A stretch of 64,000 nucleotides of DNA, taken from Glycomyces niveus. Lineage in GTDB: Bacteria > Actinomycetota > Actinomycetes > Mycobacteriales > Micromonosporaceae. Positions within the stretch are counted from its first letter, which is position 1. Each line of letters starts with the position of its first letter. The position numbers were made by a program, and so were the translations under genes. The notes beneath the pieces were generated by a model. The model was given only the letters and a program-made list of their open reading frames with translations. It had not been told where the DNA came from and ran no database searches. Of the stretch, positions 42,309-50,233 are shown piece by piece. The DNA lies in contig NZ_JAGFNP010000004.1 in assembly GCF_017592475.1 (NCBI RefSeq), forward strand, positions 124,001-188,000, read 5' to 3'.

Positions 42309-42725
42309 ATGGATCCGATCTTCCGGCTCCCGGCCGGCTCACCGCTGGCCGCGGCCGCTTCCGCGGACTGGGGGCTGCTCCCGCTGCGGGTGCCGGCCGG
42401 TTGGAACGTCGTCTACAACGAGCTCTCGGCCAGGCGTCTGCCTGATGGCAGGCTGGAGGCCAACGACTCCGAGGACCTGTACTGGGCGCGGACGGCACGG
42501 CCGCCCTGGCTGAGCGCAGAGGAGGCGGCCGAGCGCGGCGGCCCGCAAGCGCGGGAGATCAGCATCGACGCCGGCTGGTACGGCGGCCACGGTTTTCGCA
42601 TCGCCGTCCTCGACCCCGACTGGGAGCATGAAATAGCCTCGCGCACCACGACCGATCTCTTCGAGTGCATCTCCACTCTGGAGTCGTGGATGCGGATGAT
42701 CGCGCTGGAGCGGCGACTCCCCTAG
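42309..42725 (+). CDS. Hypothetical protein, 138 aa
   Basis: Soluble, tryptophan-rich protein (RVPAGWNVVYNELSARRLPD, DLYWARTARPPWLSAEEAA, and FRIAVLDPDWEHEIASRTTT). No signal peptide, no recognised domain. The compact size and aromatic residues recall immunity or adaptor proteins near polymorphic toxins, but that is only an impression. ATG fixed by the TACGCT promoter. It overlaps the convergent DUF5709-like gene by four bases. Confidence 0.7.
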   Translation: MDPIFRLPAGSPLAAAASADWGLLPLRVPAGWNVVYNELSARRLPDGRLEANDSEDLYWARTARPPWLSAEEAAERGGPQAREISIDAGWYGGHGFRIAVLDPDWEHEIASRTTTDLFECISTLESWMRMIALERRLP

Positions 42726-43042
42726 CCCCGCGGCGGCTCGTCTTCAGCGGCCGGTTCACTGCCCTCGAGGTCCCGCGGCTCGGCGGGCTCGTCCGGTACC
42801 GGATCGCCGGGACCGGGGCCGCCGTCGTCCTCCCAGACCTCGCGCTCCTCGGCCGCGAGCTCCATGTTCAGGGGCGTTCCGCGCCGCTGCTCCTCCTGCG
42901 TCATCCCGTACCGGTCGGCCTCGGCGTAGTCGCGGGAGCCGAGGATGTCCTCCTCGAGCTCCTCTCCTTCCTCCTCGTCGTCGTCGACGAAGCCGAACGG
43001 CTCGTCGTCGCCTTGCGCGTATCCCTGGTCCTGGTCGGTCAT
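42722..43042 (-). CDS. Acidic DUF5709-like protein
   Basis: 106 residues from ATG 43042, with GGAGG before it. Highly acidic start (DDDEEEGEELEEDIL), then AEADRYGMTQEEQRRGTPLN, MELAAEEREVWE, the pattern I associate with the actinobacterial DUF5709 family. Disordered acidic ends. Function unknown; some such proteins are stress-related. Membership is a judgement from memory. Confidence 0.7.
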   Translation of the reverse strand: MTDQDQGYAQGDDEPFGFVDDDEEEGEELEEDILGSRDYAEADRYGMTQEEQRRGTPLNMELAAEEREVWEDDGGPGPGDPVPDEPAEPRDLEGSEPAAEDEPPRG

Positions 43043-43130
43043 CGGAACCTCCTTCCCGCTCATGATGGCGGTTAACCCGGTCCGGCACCGGCCAATCCGC
43101 GTTCGCGGTGCCGATCTCGCGCGGTCGGGG

Positions 43131-43508
43131 TCACGGAAGGTCGGGGCCGTCCTCGAGGGGGCGGCTCGCGGCGGCCGCGACCTGGACGGCGAGGAGGCGG
43201 CGCTTCGTCTCGAGGGCGGCGATCTGGTCCTCCAGCCGCTCCAGGCCTTCGCCGAGGACGGCGCGCGAATGGTCGCAGTGGCGGATGCCGTCATCCACGG
43301 CACAGGGCAGGAGCTCGCGGATCTCCTTGCTGGACAAGCCGGAGTCGAGCAGTTCGCGGATCCGCTCGACCCGGGAGGGGGCGTCCGCGCCGTATCGGCG
43401 GTAGCCGTTCCCGTCGCGGTCGGACACGAGCAGTCCCTGCTCCTCGTAGTACCGCAGCAGACGGGCGTTCACTCCCGTGCGGCGCGACAGCTCGCCGATC
43501 AGCACCAT
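43131..43508 (-). CDS. MerR-family transcriptional regulator
   Basis: 125 residues from ATG 43508. The frame also opens at GTG 43520, and GTG 43505 is another choice; GGAGG sits just before. The winged helix IGELSRRTGVNARLLRYYEE (residues 3-22) and GYRRY are textbook MerR, then a dimerisation helix at the end. No metal-binding cysteine cluster is seen (one Cys in CAVDDGIRHC and one more), so a small-molecule effector is likely. Divergent to the hydrolase, whose promoter has a 19-base spacer. Confidence 0.92.
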   Translation of the reverse strand: MVLIGELSRRTGVNARLLRYYEEQGLLVSDRDGNGYRRYGADAPSRVERIRELLDSGLSSKEIRELLPCAVDDGIRHCDHSRAVLGEGLERLEDQIAALETKRRLLAVQVAAAASRPLEDGPDLP

Positions 43509-43525
43509 GACCTCCGACACAAACG

Positions 43526-43556
43526 TTGGACCTTCACACCGGTGTCAAACCATAAC
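43526..43556 (+). promoter_or_regulatory. MerR-type promoter with 19-base spacer
   Basis: TTGGAC (43526-43531) and CATAAC (43551-43556) are 19 bases apart, the long spacer of MerR-activated promoters. The spacer holds the exact palindrome ACACCGGTGT (43536-43545), the expected MerR site. The ATG of the hydrolase follows nine bases later. Confidence 0.75.
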
Positions 43557-43565
43557 GTCGCCGCC

Positions 43566-44318
43566 ATGGCGAACATTTCTCTCACCACCAAGACCACCGG
43601 CTCCCTCCCCGGCATCGTCCTCGCCCACGGCGCGGGCGGCGGCATCGAAGCGAACTTCGGCAGCCTCATCCCGCTCCTGGCCAAGGGCCACAAGGTGACC
43701 GGCTCCGACTTCCCGGGCGACGACACGCCGCTGGACCTCGACGCCCTCGCCGACACACTCGTCGCCGAAGCCGCCACCGAGCGGTTCACGATCATCGGCT
43801 TCTCGCTCGGCACGGCCGTCGCCGTCCGCGCCGCCGCCCGCCACCCCGAACGCGTGACCGGCCTCGTGCTCGCCGCAGGCCTCGCCCGACCGGACAACCG
43901 GCTGCGCCTGGCACTCGACTTGTGGAGCGCGCTCCTGGCCGCGGACGACCGCGATTCCTTCGCGCGCTTCGTCCTCGCCTCGGCCTTCAGCCCCGCGTTC
44001 GCCAACGGCATGCCGCCCGAAGCGCTCGCCCCCACGATCGAGGGCATCGCCGCCACGATCCCGGGCGGCACCGCGGCGCAGGCGGCGCTGGTCGGGCGGG
44101 TCGACACCACTGGGGACCTGGCCGGGATCAACGTGCCGACGCTGGTGATCGAGGCGACCGAGGACCTGCTGGTCGATCCCGCGAACCACCGGTACCTCGC
44201 CGAGCGCATCCCCGGGGCCGAGCACGCCCAGATCAAGGCCGGGCACGTGCTCATGCTGGAACAGCCCGAGGCCTGGCACCAGACGGTCCTGGACTTCCTG
44301 GCCAGCCACGACCTGTAG
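43566..44318 (+). CDS. Alpha/beta hydrolase under MerR control
   Basis: 250 residues from ATG 43566. Oxyanion segment VLAHGAGGG, nucleophile elbow IGFSLGTA (about residue 80), the Asp region EATEDLLV and the His in IKAGHVLMLEQ complete the triad. A small hydrolase of the epoxide-hydrolase/lactonase-like group. The MerR box upstream suggests it is induced by the compound it degrades. Followed by a strong terminator. Confidence 0.9.
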   Translation: MANISLTTKTTGSLPGIVLAHGAGGGIEANFGSLIPLLAKGHKVTGSDFPGDDTPLDLDALADTLVAEAATERFTIIGFSLGTAVAVRAAARHPERVTGLVLAAGLARPDNRLRLALDLWSALLAADDRDSFARFVLASAFSPAFANGMPPEALAPTIEGIAATIPGGTAAQAALVGRVDTTGDLAGINVPTLVIEATEDLLVDPANHRYLAERIPGAEHAQIKAGHVLMLEQPEAWHQTVLDFLASHDL

Positions 44319-44325
44319 TGGCGGC

Positions 44326-44360
44326 GGGCCGCTCCCGGACCCGCGGTCCGGGAGCGGCCC
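44326..44360 (+). terminator. Strong hairpin terminator after the hydrolase gene
   Basis: A perfect 16-pair stem (44326-44341 with 44345-44360) with a three-base loop, starting eight bases after the stop, followed by a short T pair. Confidence 0.8.
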
Positions 44361-44485
44361 TTAAGGAAAGCGTGCACGGCACATCCGCTCGGCCCGCTCG
44401 CGCGGGGCTCGCGGGCATAGCGCAGACTTCGGACCGCACCGTCCCTCAAGTGCGCGACCATAGCCGCCGACCGTGGGAGCACCGG

Positions 44486-45298
44486 ATGTCCGCGACCATC
44501 GACCTGACCAGCGGCCTTTCGGGCTGGCTCGAATTGAGCGCGATCTTGGCGGCCGGGTTCGGCGCCGGGATGATCAATGTGGTCGTCGGGTCGGGGACGC
44601 TCATCTCCTTCCCCGTGCTCCTGCTGTTCGGCTACCCGCCCGTCGTCGCGAACGTGTCCAACACGCTCGGGCTCGTGCCCGGCAGCCTGTCCGGGACCAT
44701 CGGCTACCGCAGGGAACTGCGAGCGAACCGGCATCTGGCGCGGCTGCTGCTGCCCGCCTCGACGGCCGGAGGCATCGGCGGCGCCGCGCTCCTGTTCGTG
44801 CTGCCGTCTGAGGCGTTCGAACTGATCGTGCCCGCGCTGATCACCCTCGGCATCGCCATGGTCCTCCTCGGGCCGCTCGTGCAGCGCAGCGCCGCCCGGC
44901 GGGCGGCCGATCGGCCCGCGTCCACAGGGACTCCGGTGTGGATGAACATCGTCACCTTCGCCGGTGTGTTCCTGCTGGGCGTGTACGGCGGCTACTTCGG
45001 CGCCGCGCAGGGCATCCTCATCGTCGGGCTGCTGAGCCTGCTCACCGTCGAGACCGTGCAGTCCCTCAACGGGATCAAGAACCTGCTCGTCATGGCCGTG
45101 AACCTGATCGCGGCGGTCACCTTCCTCATCATCGCCCCCGCCAGCGTCGACTGGCTCGTGGTCGCCCTCATCGCCGTCGGATCGGCTCTCGGGGGGATCG
45201 TCGGCGCCCGCGTCGGCCGCAGACTCTCCCCGTCCGCACTCCGCGGCATCATCGCCTCCATCGGCACGGTGGCGATCGTCTACCTGCTCGCGACCTGA
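44486..45298 (+). CDS. TauE/SafE-family membrane permease
   Basis: 270 residues, ATG 44486 with GGGAG before it. About eight hydrophobic helices. The duplicated pattern (ILAAGFGAGMINVVVGSGTL and, in the second half, VFLLGVYGGYFGAAQGILIV) is the hallmark of the TauE/SafE family, which exports sulfite, sulfoacetate or other organic anions, often annotated YfcA. Own promoter after the terminator. Substrate open. Confidence 0.93.
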   Translation: MSATIDLTSGLSGWLELSAILAAGFGAGMINVVVGSGTLISFPVLLLFGYPPVVANVSNTLGLVPGSLSGTIGYRRELRANRHLARLLLPASTAGGIGGAALLFVLPSEAFELIVPALITLGIAMVLLGPLVQRSAARRAADRPASTGTPVWMNIVTFAGVFLLGVYGGYFGAAQGILIVGLLSLLTVETVQSLNGIKNLLVMAVNLIAAVTFLIIAPASVDWLVVALIAVGSALGGIVGARVGRRLSPSALRGIIASIGTVAIVYLLAT

Positions 45299-45309
45299 GC
45301 CGCGGCCGG

Positions 45310-45315
45310 TAGGGT
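45310..45315 (+). promoter_or_regulatory. -10 element (TAGGGT) of the leader peptide/phosphotransferase unit
   Basis: TAGGGT six bases before the GTG at 45322. The spacing is like the other leaderless starts in this window, which argues that translation begins at that GTG, not at the kinase start. Confidence 0.55.
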
Positions 45316-45321
45316 CGGGGC

Positions 45322-45378
45322 GTGGATCGTCGCATCGTCTTTGAGTCCGGTGTACTGAATTCCGGTGGTGCGGTTTGA
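45322..45378 (+). CDS. 18-residue upstream leader peptide, overlapping the next start
   Basis: GTG 45322 begins VDRRIVFESGVLNSGGAV and stops at TGA 45376-45378; the TTG start of the phosphotransferase occupies 45375-45377, so the two share TTGA. A ribosome ending here could start the next gene directly. Alternatively a frameshift split one longer protein, since SGVLNSGGAV and the following SSEGAVPLTGG look alike. Not otherwise recognised. Confidence 0.45.
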   Translation: MDRRIVFESGVLNSGGAV

Positions 45379-46112
45379 GTTCCGAGGGCGCGGTGCCGTT
45401 GACCGGCGGGCGGATCGCGGCCGGTGTGGTCCGGGTCGGTGAAACCGTGCGACGACCGGTGTGCGAGGGATCGGGTTTCATGGCCGCGCTGCTGCGACTG
45501 CTCGAGGACCGGGGTTTCACCGGCGCGCCGCGGTACCTGGGGCAGGAGGGCGGGGCGGACCTGCTGTCGTTCATTCCCGGGACGGTGCCCTCGCGGTTCC
45601 AGGCGTGGTCTGACGGGCAGGTGCGGGCGGCGGCGGTGCTGCTGCGGGCGATGCACGACGCGACCCGCGGCAGTGGGCTGGCCGGGCGCTTCGAGGCGGT
45701 CTGCCACCACGATCCGGGCCCGAACAACGTGGTCTTCCAGGACGGCGTGCCCGCGGCGTTCATCGACTTCGCCGAGGCCGCGCCCGGCGACCCGCTCGAA
45801 GATGTCGCCTACCTGGCCTGGACGTGGTCGATCTCCTCGACGGGGACGATGCCGCCGGCCCGGCAGGCCGGGCAGGTGCGGCTCATCGCCGACGCGTACG
45901 GGCTGGCTTCGCCGCAGCGGCAGGTCCTGGTCGACTGCGTGCTCGAGCGGCAGGCGCGGAACGTGCGGTTCTGGGCGGGGTTCCAGGCCCGACCGGCGAC
46001 CGCGCCGGCCACGGCCGCACAGACGGCCGAGCGCATCGCGTGGAGCAGGCGCGAACACGCCCACCTCTTCGCGCACCGCCGGATCTTCGACGAGGCCCTG
46101 GCCCGGCCCTGA
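45375..46112 (+). CDS. Aminoglycoside phosphotransferase-family kinase
   Basis: 245 residues from TTG 45375. No good ribosome site precedes the TTG, but the overlap with the leader peptide (TTGA) would allow coupling. The kinase core is complete: catalytic CHHDPGPNNVVF, metal site FIDFAEAAPGDPLEDVAY. The first stretch (PLTGGRIAAGVVRVGETVRR) matches the N-lobe start of actinobacterial phosphotransferase proteins. A resistance role cannot be assumed. Confidence 0.85.
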   Translation: MSSEGAVPLTGGRIAAGVVRVGETVRRPVCEGSGFMAALLRLLEDRGFTGAPRYLGQEGGADLLSFIPGTVPSRFQAWSDGQVRAAAVLLRAMHDATRGSGLAGRFEAVCHHDPGPNNVVFQDGVPAAFIDFAEAAPGDPLEDVAYLAWTWSISSTGTMPPARQAGQVRLIADAYGLASPQRQVLVDCVLERQARNVRFWAGFQARPATAPATAAQTAERIAWSRREHAHLFAHRRIFDEALARP

Positions 46113-46152
46113 TCGACGTGTCGGACGCGGCGGGGCGGGTATCTCAACGGCC

Positions 46153-47031
46153 ATGTTCAGCGGATTCGACGAATGGGACATCGAGACCGCGCCGGGTGTG
46201 GCGCTGCACGGCCGATCGGGCGGCGAAGGGCCCGCGGTGCTGCTGCTGCACGGGCACCCGCGCACGCACGCGACCTGGTACCGGGTGGCTCCCGCGCTCG
46301 CCGAGCAGGGCTACTTCGTGGTCTGCCCCGACATGCGCGGGTACGGCAGCTCCTCGAAGCCCGAACCGGACGATGAGCACCTGGTCTACTGCGACCGGGC
46401 GATGGCGGGCGACTTCGCCGCTCTCATGTCGGCGCTGGGCCGGGAGGCGTTCGCCGTCGTCGGCCACGACCGCGGCGCGTATGCGGCCTTCCGGACCGCG
46501 ATGGACCATCCGGAGCGGGTGAGCGCGCTGGCGGTGTGCGACGGCGTGCCGATCGTCGAGACGCTCGAGCGGGCGGACGCGGCCTTCGCCGCGGCATGGT
46601 GGCACTGGTTCTTCCTCGGCGCGTCGCCGCATGCCGAGCGCGTGATCACCGCCGACCCGCTGGCGTGGTACCGGCTGGACGAGGCCGCGATGGGCGCCGA
46701 TAACCACGCCTACACCAGTGCCGCCGTTACCGATCCGCGCACGGTCAGGGCCATGGTCGAGGACTACCGGGCCGGGCTGGCCGTCGACCCGCGGCATGAC
46801 GCGGCCGACCGGGAGGCCGGGCGGCGGGTGCGGGCACCGGTGCTGGCCATGTGGTCGAGCCGGGACGACACCGGGCGGCGGTACGGCGACCCGGGTGCGA
46901 TCTGGGAGACGTGGTGCGAGCAGCAGGTGCGCCGGGCGGTCGTCGACTCGGGCCACCACATGGCCGAGGAGGCTCCCGGGCAGGTCACGACGGCGCTGGC
47001 CGCGTTCCTGGCGGCAGTCCTGGCAAAGTGA
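46153..47031 (+). CDS. Alpha/beta hydrolase, haloacetate-dehalogenase-like
   Basis: 292 residues from ATG 46153. HGHPRTHATWYRVAPALAEQ, PDMRGYGSSSKP and the nucleophile elbow GHDRGAYAA (Asp nucleophile) are diagnostic of the fluoroacetate/haloacetate dehalogenase and epoxide hydrolase group. WWHWFFLG and the His in DSGHHMAEEAPG fit. The Asp nucleophile suggests a halide- or epoxide-opening reaction; real substrate unknown. It ends 166 bases before egtA. Confidence 0.9.
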   Translation: MFSGFDEWDIETAPGVALHGRSGGEGPAVLLLHGHPRTHATWYRVAPALAEQGYFVVCPDMRGYGSSSKPEPDDEHLVYCDRAMAGDFAALMSALGREAFAVVGHDRGAYAAFRTAMDHPERVSALAVCDGVPIVETLERADAAFAAAWWHWFFLGASPHAERVITADPLAWYRLDEAAMGADNHAYTSAAVTDPRTVRAMVEDYRAGLAVDPRHDAADREAGRRVRAPVLAMWSSRDDTGRRYGDPGAIWETWCEQQVRRAVVDSGHHMAEEAPGQVTTALAAFLAAVLAK

Positions 47032-47197
47032 CCGACCCACCCGGAAACACAAGTTACCTTCATATCGGTGTTCCGAAGGCCGCGCAGGCCTGTCCGGCCC
47101 GGCTTAACGGGCGCCGTTCTGGGCATCCTCCCGATGCCTCCCGACGGGTGATCCCGCACGGGACGCTCTGCATCTCGGCTCCGAAAGGAGAGGTTGC

Positions 47198-48415
47198 ATG
47201 GACACGCCGTTCACCGCGGACGAGGCGGCCGCTTTCATCGGGTGGCGGGGCTTCGTCACCGGGCCCTCGCGGCGCGTCGGCGTCGAGCTCGAATGGCTCG
47301 TCGAACCGCGCGGCGACCTGGAGACCGGCTGGGACCTGCCCAACGGCGGCGGCGTGAGCCGCGAAGCCGGCGGCCAGGTCGAGATGAGCTCCGCGCCGTG
47401 CGACGACCTCGCCGCGTGCATCGCTTCCGCCGAGGCCGACCAGGCCGCGCTCGAAGCGGCCCTCGCCACGCGCGGCCAGACCGTGCGCGGCGGCGGCTTC
47501 GACGGCTCCGTCAACCCGGTCCGCTATGTCGACGACGACCGGTACCGGACCATGGAGCGGTACTACGACCGCGACGGGCCGTGGGGCCGCATGGTCATGT
47601 GCGGCACCGCATCCGTCCAGGTCAACCTGGACGCGGGCGACGACGACGCCGAGCTGCGCCGCCGCTGGGACCTCGCGCACCGGCTCGGGCCGGTCCTGAT
47701 CGCCTCGTTCGCGAACTCGCCCGAACTCGACGGGCGCCCCAGCGGCTGGAACTCCACCCGCCAGGCCCTGTGGGGCAAGCTGCCCGGGTGGGGCCGCGCG
47801 GTCTCCGAGGAGGGCGACCTGCGGCGCGACTTCGCGCAGTGGGTGCTCGGCTCCGAGGTCATGTGCCACCGCTGCGACCCGCCGCGCCCGTGGGACGTGC
47901 CGGCGGGCATGACCTTGCGCGACTGGATCCGGCACGGCCACGACGGCCGCTGGCCCACGCGCGACGACGTCGAGTACCACATGAGCACGCTCTTCCCGCC
48001 CGTGCGGCCGCGCGGCTGGCTCGAGCTGCGCATGATCGACCAGCAGCACGGCGACGGCTGGATCGTGCCCGCGATCGTCGCGGCGACCCTCATGGACGAC
48101 CGGCGGGCGGCCGCCGCCGCGTACGAGGCGACCGAGGCGCTGTGCGAAGGGCGGCCGCAGCCGCCCACGCACATGTGGGAGGAGGCCGCGCGCATCGGCT
48201 TGGCGGACGACACGCTTCACGAAGCGGCGCTCGCGTGCTTCGCGGCGTCGGCCGAGGCGCTGGTGCGGGCGGACGCCCCGCAGCGGCTGCGTTCGCGCCT
48301 CGCCGAGTTCCGGCGCCGGTACACCGACCTGCGCCGCTGCCCGGCCGACGACTGGCTCGACCGCCTGCGCGGCGGCGCGCCGCCGCGGCTCGAGGAGGCG
48401 GCCCCGGCGCTGTGA
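47198..48415 (+). CDS. egtA: Glutamate-cysteine ligase of ergothioneine synthesis
   Basis: 405 residues from ATG 47198 behind AAAGGAGAGG. The pattern VGVELEWLVEP near residue 28 and PHR-type loop (SVQVNLDAG, IASFANSPELDG) are typical of EgtA, which makes gamma-glutamylcysteine as sulfur donor for ergothioneine. The LELRMIDQQHGDGW segment lines the active site. Usually egtA is followed by egtB-egtC-egtD; here the next gene is an opposite-strand Lrp regulator, so egtA is alone. The rest may lie elsewhere. Confidence 0.92.
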   Translation: MDTPFTADEAAAFIGWRGFVTGPSRRVGVELEWLVEPRGDLETGWDLPNGGGVSREAGGQVEMSSAPCDDLAACIASAEADQAALEAALATRGQTVRGGGFDGSVNPVRYVDDDRYRTMERYYDRDGPWGRMVMCGTASVQVNLDAGDDDAELRRRWDLAHRLGPVLIASFANSPELDGRPSGWNSTRQALWGKLPGWGRAVSEEGDLRRDFAQWVLGSEVMCHRCDPPRPWDVPAGMTLRDWIRHGHDGRWPTRDDVEYHMSTLFPPVRPRGWLELRMIDQQHGDGWIVPAIVAATLMDDRRAAAAAYEATEALCEGRPQPPTHMWEEAARIGLADDTLHEAALACFAASAEALVRADAPQRLRSRLAEFRRRYTDLRRCPADDWLDRLRGGAPPRLEEAAPAL

Positions 48416-48418
48416 CGG

Positions 48419-48874
48419 TTACTCGAGCGGTTCGACGATCCGGTTGTGCAGGCGCTGGAACACCATCGACGTCTGGAACCGGGCCACCTCGGGCCGGGTC
48501 GCCAAGCGGTCCACCAGGAACGAGTGGAGCCGTTCGGTGTCCTGCACGGCCACATGGAGGACGATGTCGCCGCTGCCGGAGACGACGAAGAGGGTGAGGA
48601 CCTCGGGCCAGGAGCCGACGGTCTCGCGGAAGCCCTCGTAGGCGGCCCGCTGGTGCTGGCCGAGCTGGACCGTGACGAGCGCCTGCGCGTTGCGGCCGAT
48701 GGCGGCCAGGTCGACCTCCGCGCCGTAGCCGCGGATCACCCCGCGCTTCGTCAAGGAGCGCACGCGTTCCAGCGCGGTGGAGGGCGCGACGCCGATGCGG
48801 CGGGCGAGTTCGCGGTTCGAGAGCCGCGCATCCGTCTGGAGGAGGCGCACGATCGACGCGTCAAGTTCGTCCAT
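48419..48874 (-). CDS. Lrp/AsnC-family transcriptional regulator
   Basis: 151 residues. N-terminal helix-turn-helix (LDASIVRLLQTDARLSNREL, then RIGVAPSTALERVRSL) and C-terminal RAM ligand domain (VLTLFVVSGSGDIVLHVAV) are complete. Lrp proteins sense amino acids. Divergent from an amino acid permease, which is its likely target. It ends four bases from egtA, convergent. Confidence 0.93.
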   Translation of the reverse strand: MDELDASIVRLLQTDARLSNRELARRIGVAPSTALERVRSLTKRGVIRGYGAEVDLAAIGRNAQALVTVQLGQHQRAAYEGFRETVGSWPEVLTLFVVSGSGDIVLHVAVQDTERLHSFLVDRLATRPEVARFQTSMVFQRLHNRIVEPLE

Positions 48875-48885
48875 CCACGTATTGT

Positions 48886-48915
48886 CCCGCCGATTCCGGT
48901 CAAACGTTCGGCGGG
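48886..48915. promoter_or_regulatory. Inverted repeat between Lrp and permease genes
   Basis: CCCGCCGA (48886-48893) and TCGGCGGG (48908-48915) are exact complements 14 bases apart, in the 80-base divergent gap. Candidate Lrp site. Confidence 0.45.
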
Positions 48916-48940
48916 ATCACGATCAGGCCGAATGGATGCC

Positions 48941-48946
48941 TAATCT
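48941..48946 (+). promoter_or_regulatory. -10 element (TAATCT) of the permease gene
   Basis: TAATCT eight bases before the ATG at 48955. Confidence 0.55.
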
Positions 48947-48954
48947 TTGGTCTC

Positions 48955-50232
48955 ATGACCACCCGCCTCCGCCCTCACGGTTCGCTCGGGACGTCCCGGG
49001 GGACCGCCCTCTACCTCGGGGCCGTGCTCGGCCCCGGCGTGCTCGCCCTGCCCGGCCTGGCCGCCGCGGCGGCCGGTCCCGCCGCGCTCGTCGCCTGGGC
49101 CGCGATGCTGCTCCTGTCGATCCCCGTCGCCGCCACGTTCGCCGCGCTCGCGACCCAGCGCCCCGACGCGGGCGGGGTCGCCACCTTCACGCGCGCCGCG
49201 TTCGGCGACCGCGCCGCCGCCGTCTGCGGCTGGTGGTTCTACGCCGTCATCCCGGTCGGCGCGCCCTCGGCCGCGCTCGTGGGCGCCGCCTACATCGCTG
49301 ACGCCGCCGGACTCGGCGGCGCGGGCATCACCGTTATCGCCGTCGCGCTCCTCGCGATCGCGTTCGCCGCCAACCACATCGGCCTGCGGCTCTCGGGCGG
49401 CGCGCAGCTCGTCCTCATGGGACTGCTCATCGTGCTCCTCGCGGGCGCCTGCGCCGCCGCGCTCCCGCACTTCGACGTCGGCAATCTGACCCCGTTCGCG
49501 CCCAACGGCTTCGCCGGGGTGCTTTCGGCCGCCGCGGTCCTGTTCTACGCCTTCTCCGGTTGGGAGGCCGCCAGCCACCTCTCCGGCGAGTTCACGGACC
49601 CGGCCCGGCAGCTGCGCCGCGTCACCGCCCTCGCCTTGGCGATCGTCGCCGCGATCTACCTCGCGCTCGCATCGGCGACCGCGGGCGTGCTCGGCCCTGC
49701 CGCCGCCGACTCCCCCGTGCCGCTCGCGGACCTGCTCGCCTACGCCTTCGGGCCGGCCGCCGGGCCGGTCACGGCCGTGTGCGCGGGCCTGCTCGCCTTG
49801 GGCGCCATGAACACCTTCATCGCCGGGTCGTCCCGGCTCGGCGCGGCCCTCGCCCGCGACGGCGCGATGCCCGCGCCGCTCGCCAAGGGCGTCGAGCCCG
49901 GCCGCACACCCCACCGCAGCCTCGCCGTGCAGGCCGCGGCGACCGCCGCCGTCCTCGCACTCGCAGTGATCCTGCGCCTCGACCTCGACTTCCTCATGCG
50001 CGCCACCTCGGCCGCGCTCGCGTCGGTCACGGTCCTCGCGTGCGCCGCGGCCGTGAAGCTCCTACAGGGGCGCGCCCGCTGGGGCGCGGCGTTCGCCACC
50101 GCGTGCACGGCCGCGATCGCCACGGCGCTCGGCTGGTACCTGCTGATCCCGCTCGCGGTGGCCGCGCTCGCGCTCGTCTACCTGCGGCGGCGGGCGAAGG
50201 AACCGGAGCGGGTCCTGCAGGACGGGCGGTGA
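48955..50232 (+). CDS. APC-family amino acid permease
   Basis: 425 residues, about twelve hydrophobic helices. The opening GTSRGTALYLGAVLGPGVLA and SGWEAASHLSGEF match the APC superfamily (YjeH/L-methionine-branched-chain exporter-like). Divergent to the Lrp gene with a shared operator-like repeat, so Lrp control in response to an amino acid is inferred. Direction (import or export) is unresolved; Lrp-controlled neighbours are often exporters. Confidence 0.9.
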   Translation: MTTRLRPHGSLGTSRGTALYLGAVLGPGVLALPGLAAAAAGPAALVAWAAMLLLSIPVAATFAALATQRPDAGGVATFTRAAFGDRAAAVCGWWFYAVIPVGAPSAALVGAAYIADAAGLGGAGITVIAVALLAIAFAANHIGLRLSGGAQLVLMGLLIVLLAGACAAALPHFDVGNLTPFAPNGFAGVLSAAAVLFYAFSGWEAASHLSGEFTDPARQLRRVTALALAIVAAIYLALASATAGVLGPAAADSPVPLADLLAYAFGPAAGPVTAVCAGLLALGAMNTFIAGSSRLGAALARDGAMPAPLAKGVEPGRTPHRSLAVQAAATAAVLALAVILRLDLDFLMRATSAALASVTVLACAAAVKLLQGRARWGAAFATACTAAIATALGWYLLIPLAVAALALVYLRRRAKEPERVLQDGR

Positions 50233-50233
50233 T

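Noticed and set aside
39823..42498. Open frame of about 890 codons on the minus strand, crossing three plus-strand genes.
   Set aside because: Its composition is Arg/Pro/Ala-rich without domains, and it is the reverse-strand shadow of DUF4132 and the LQR-motif gene, a common effect of high GC content.
47031..47197. Gap before egtA, checked for a riboswitch or small gene.
   Set aside because: No conserved aptamer-like structure or believable ORF was visible; it contains only the AAAGGAGAGG ribosome site near its end.
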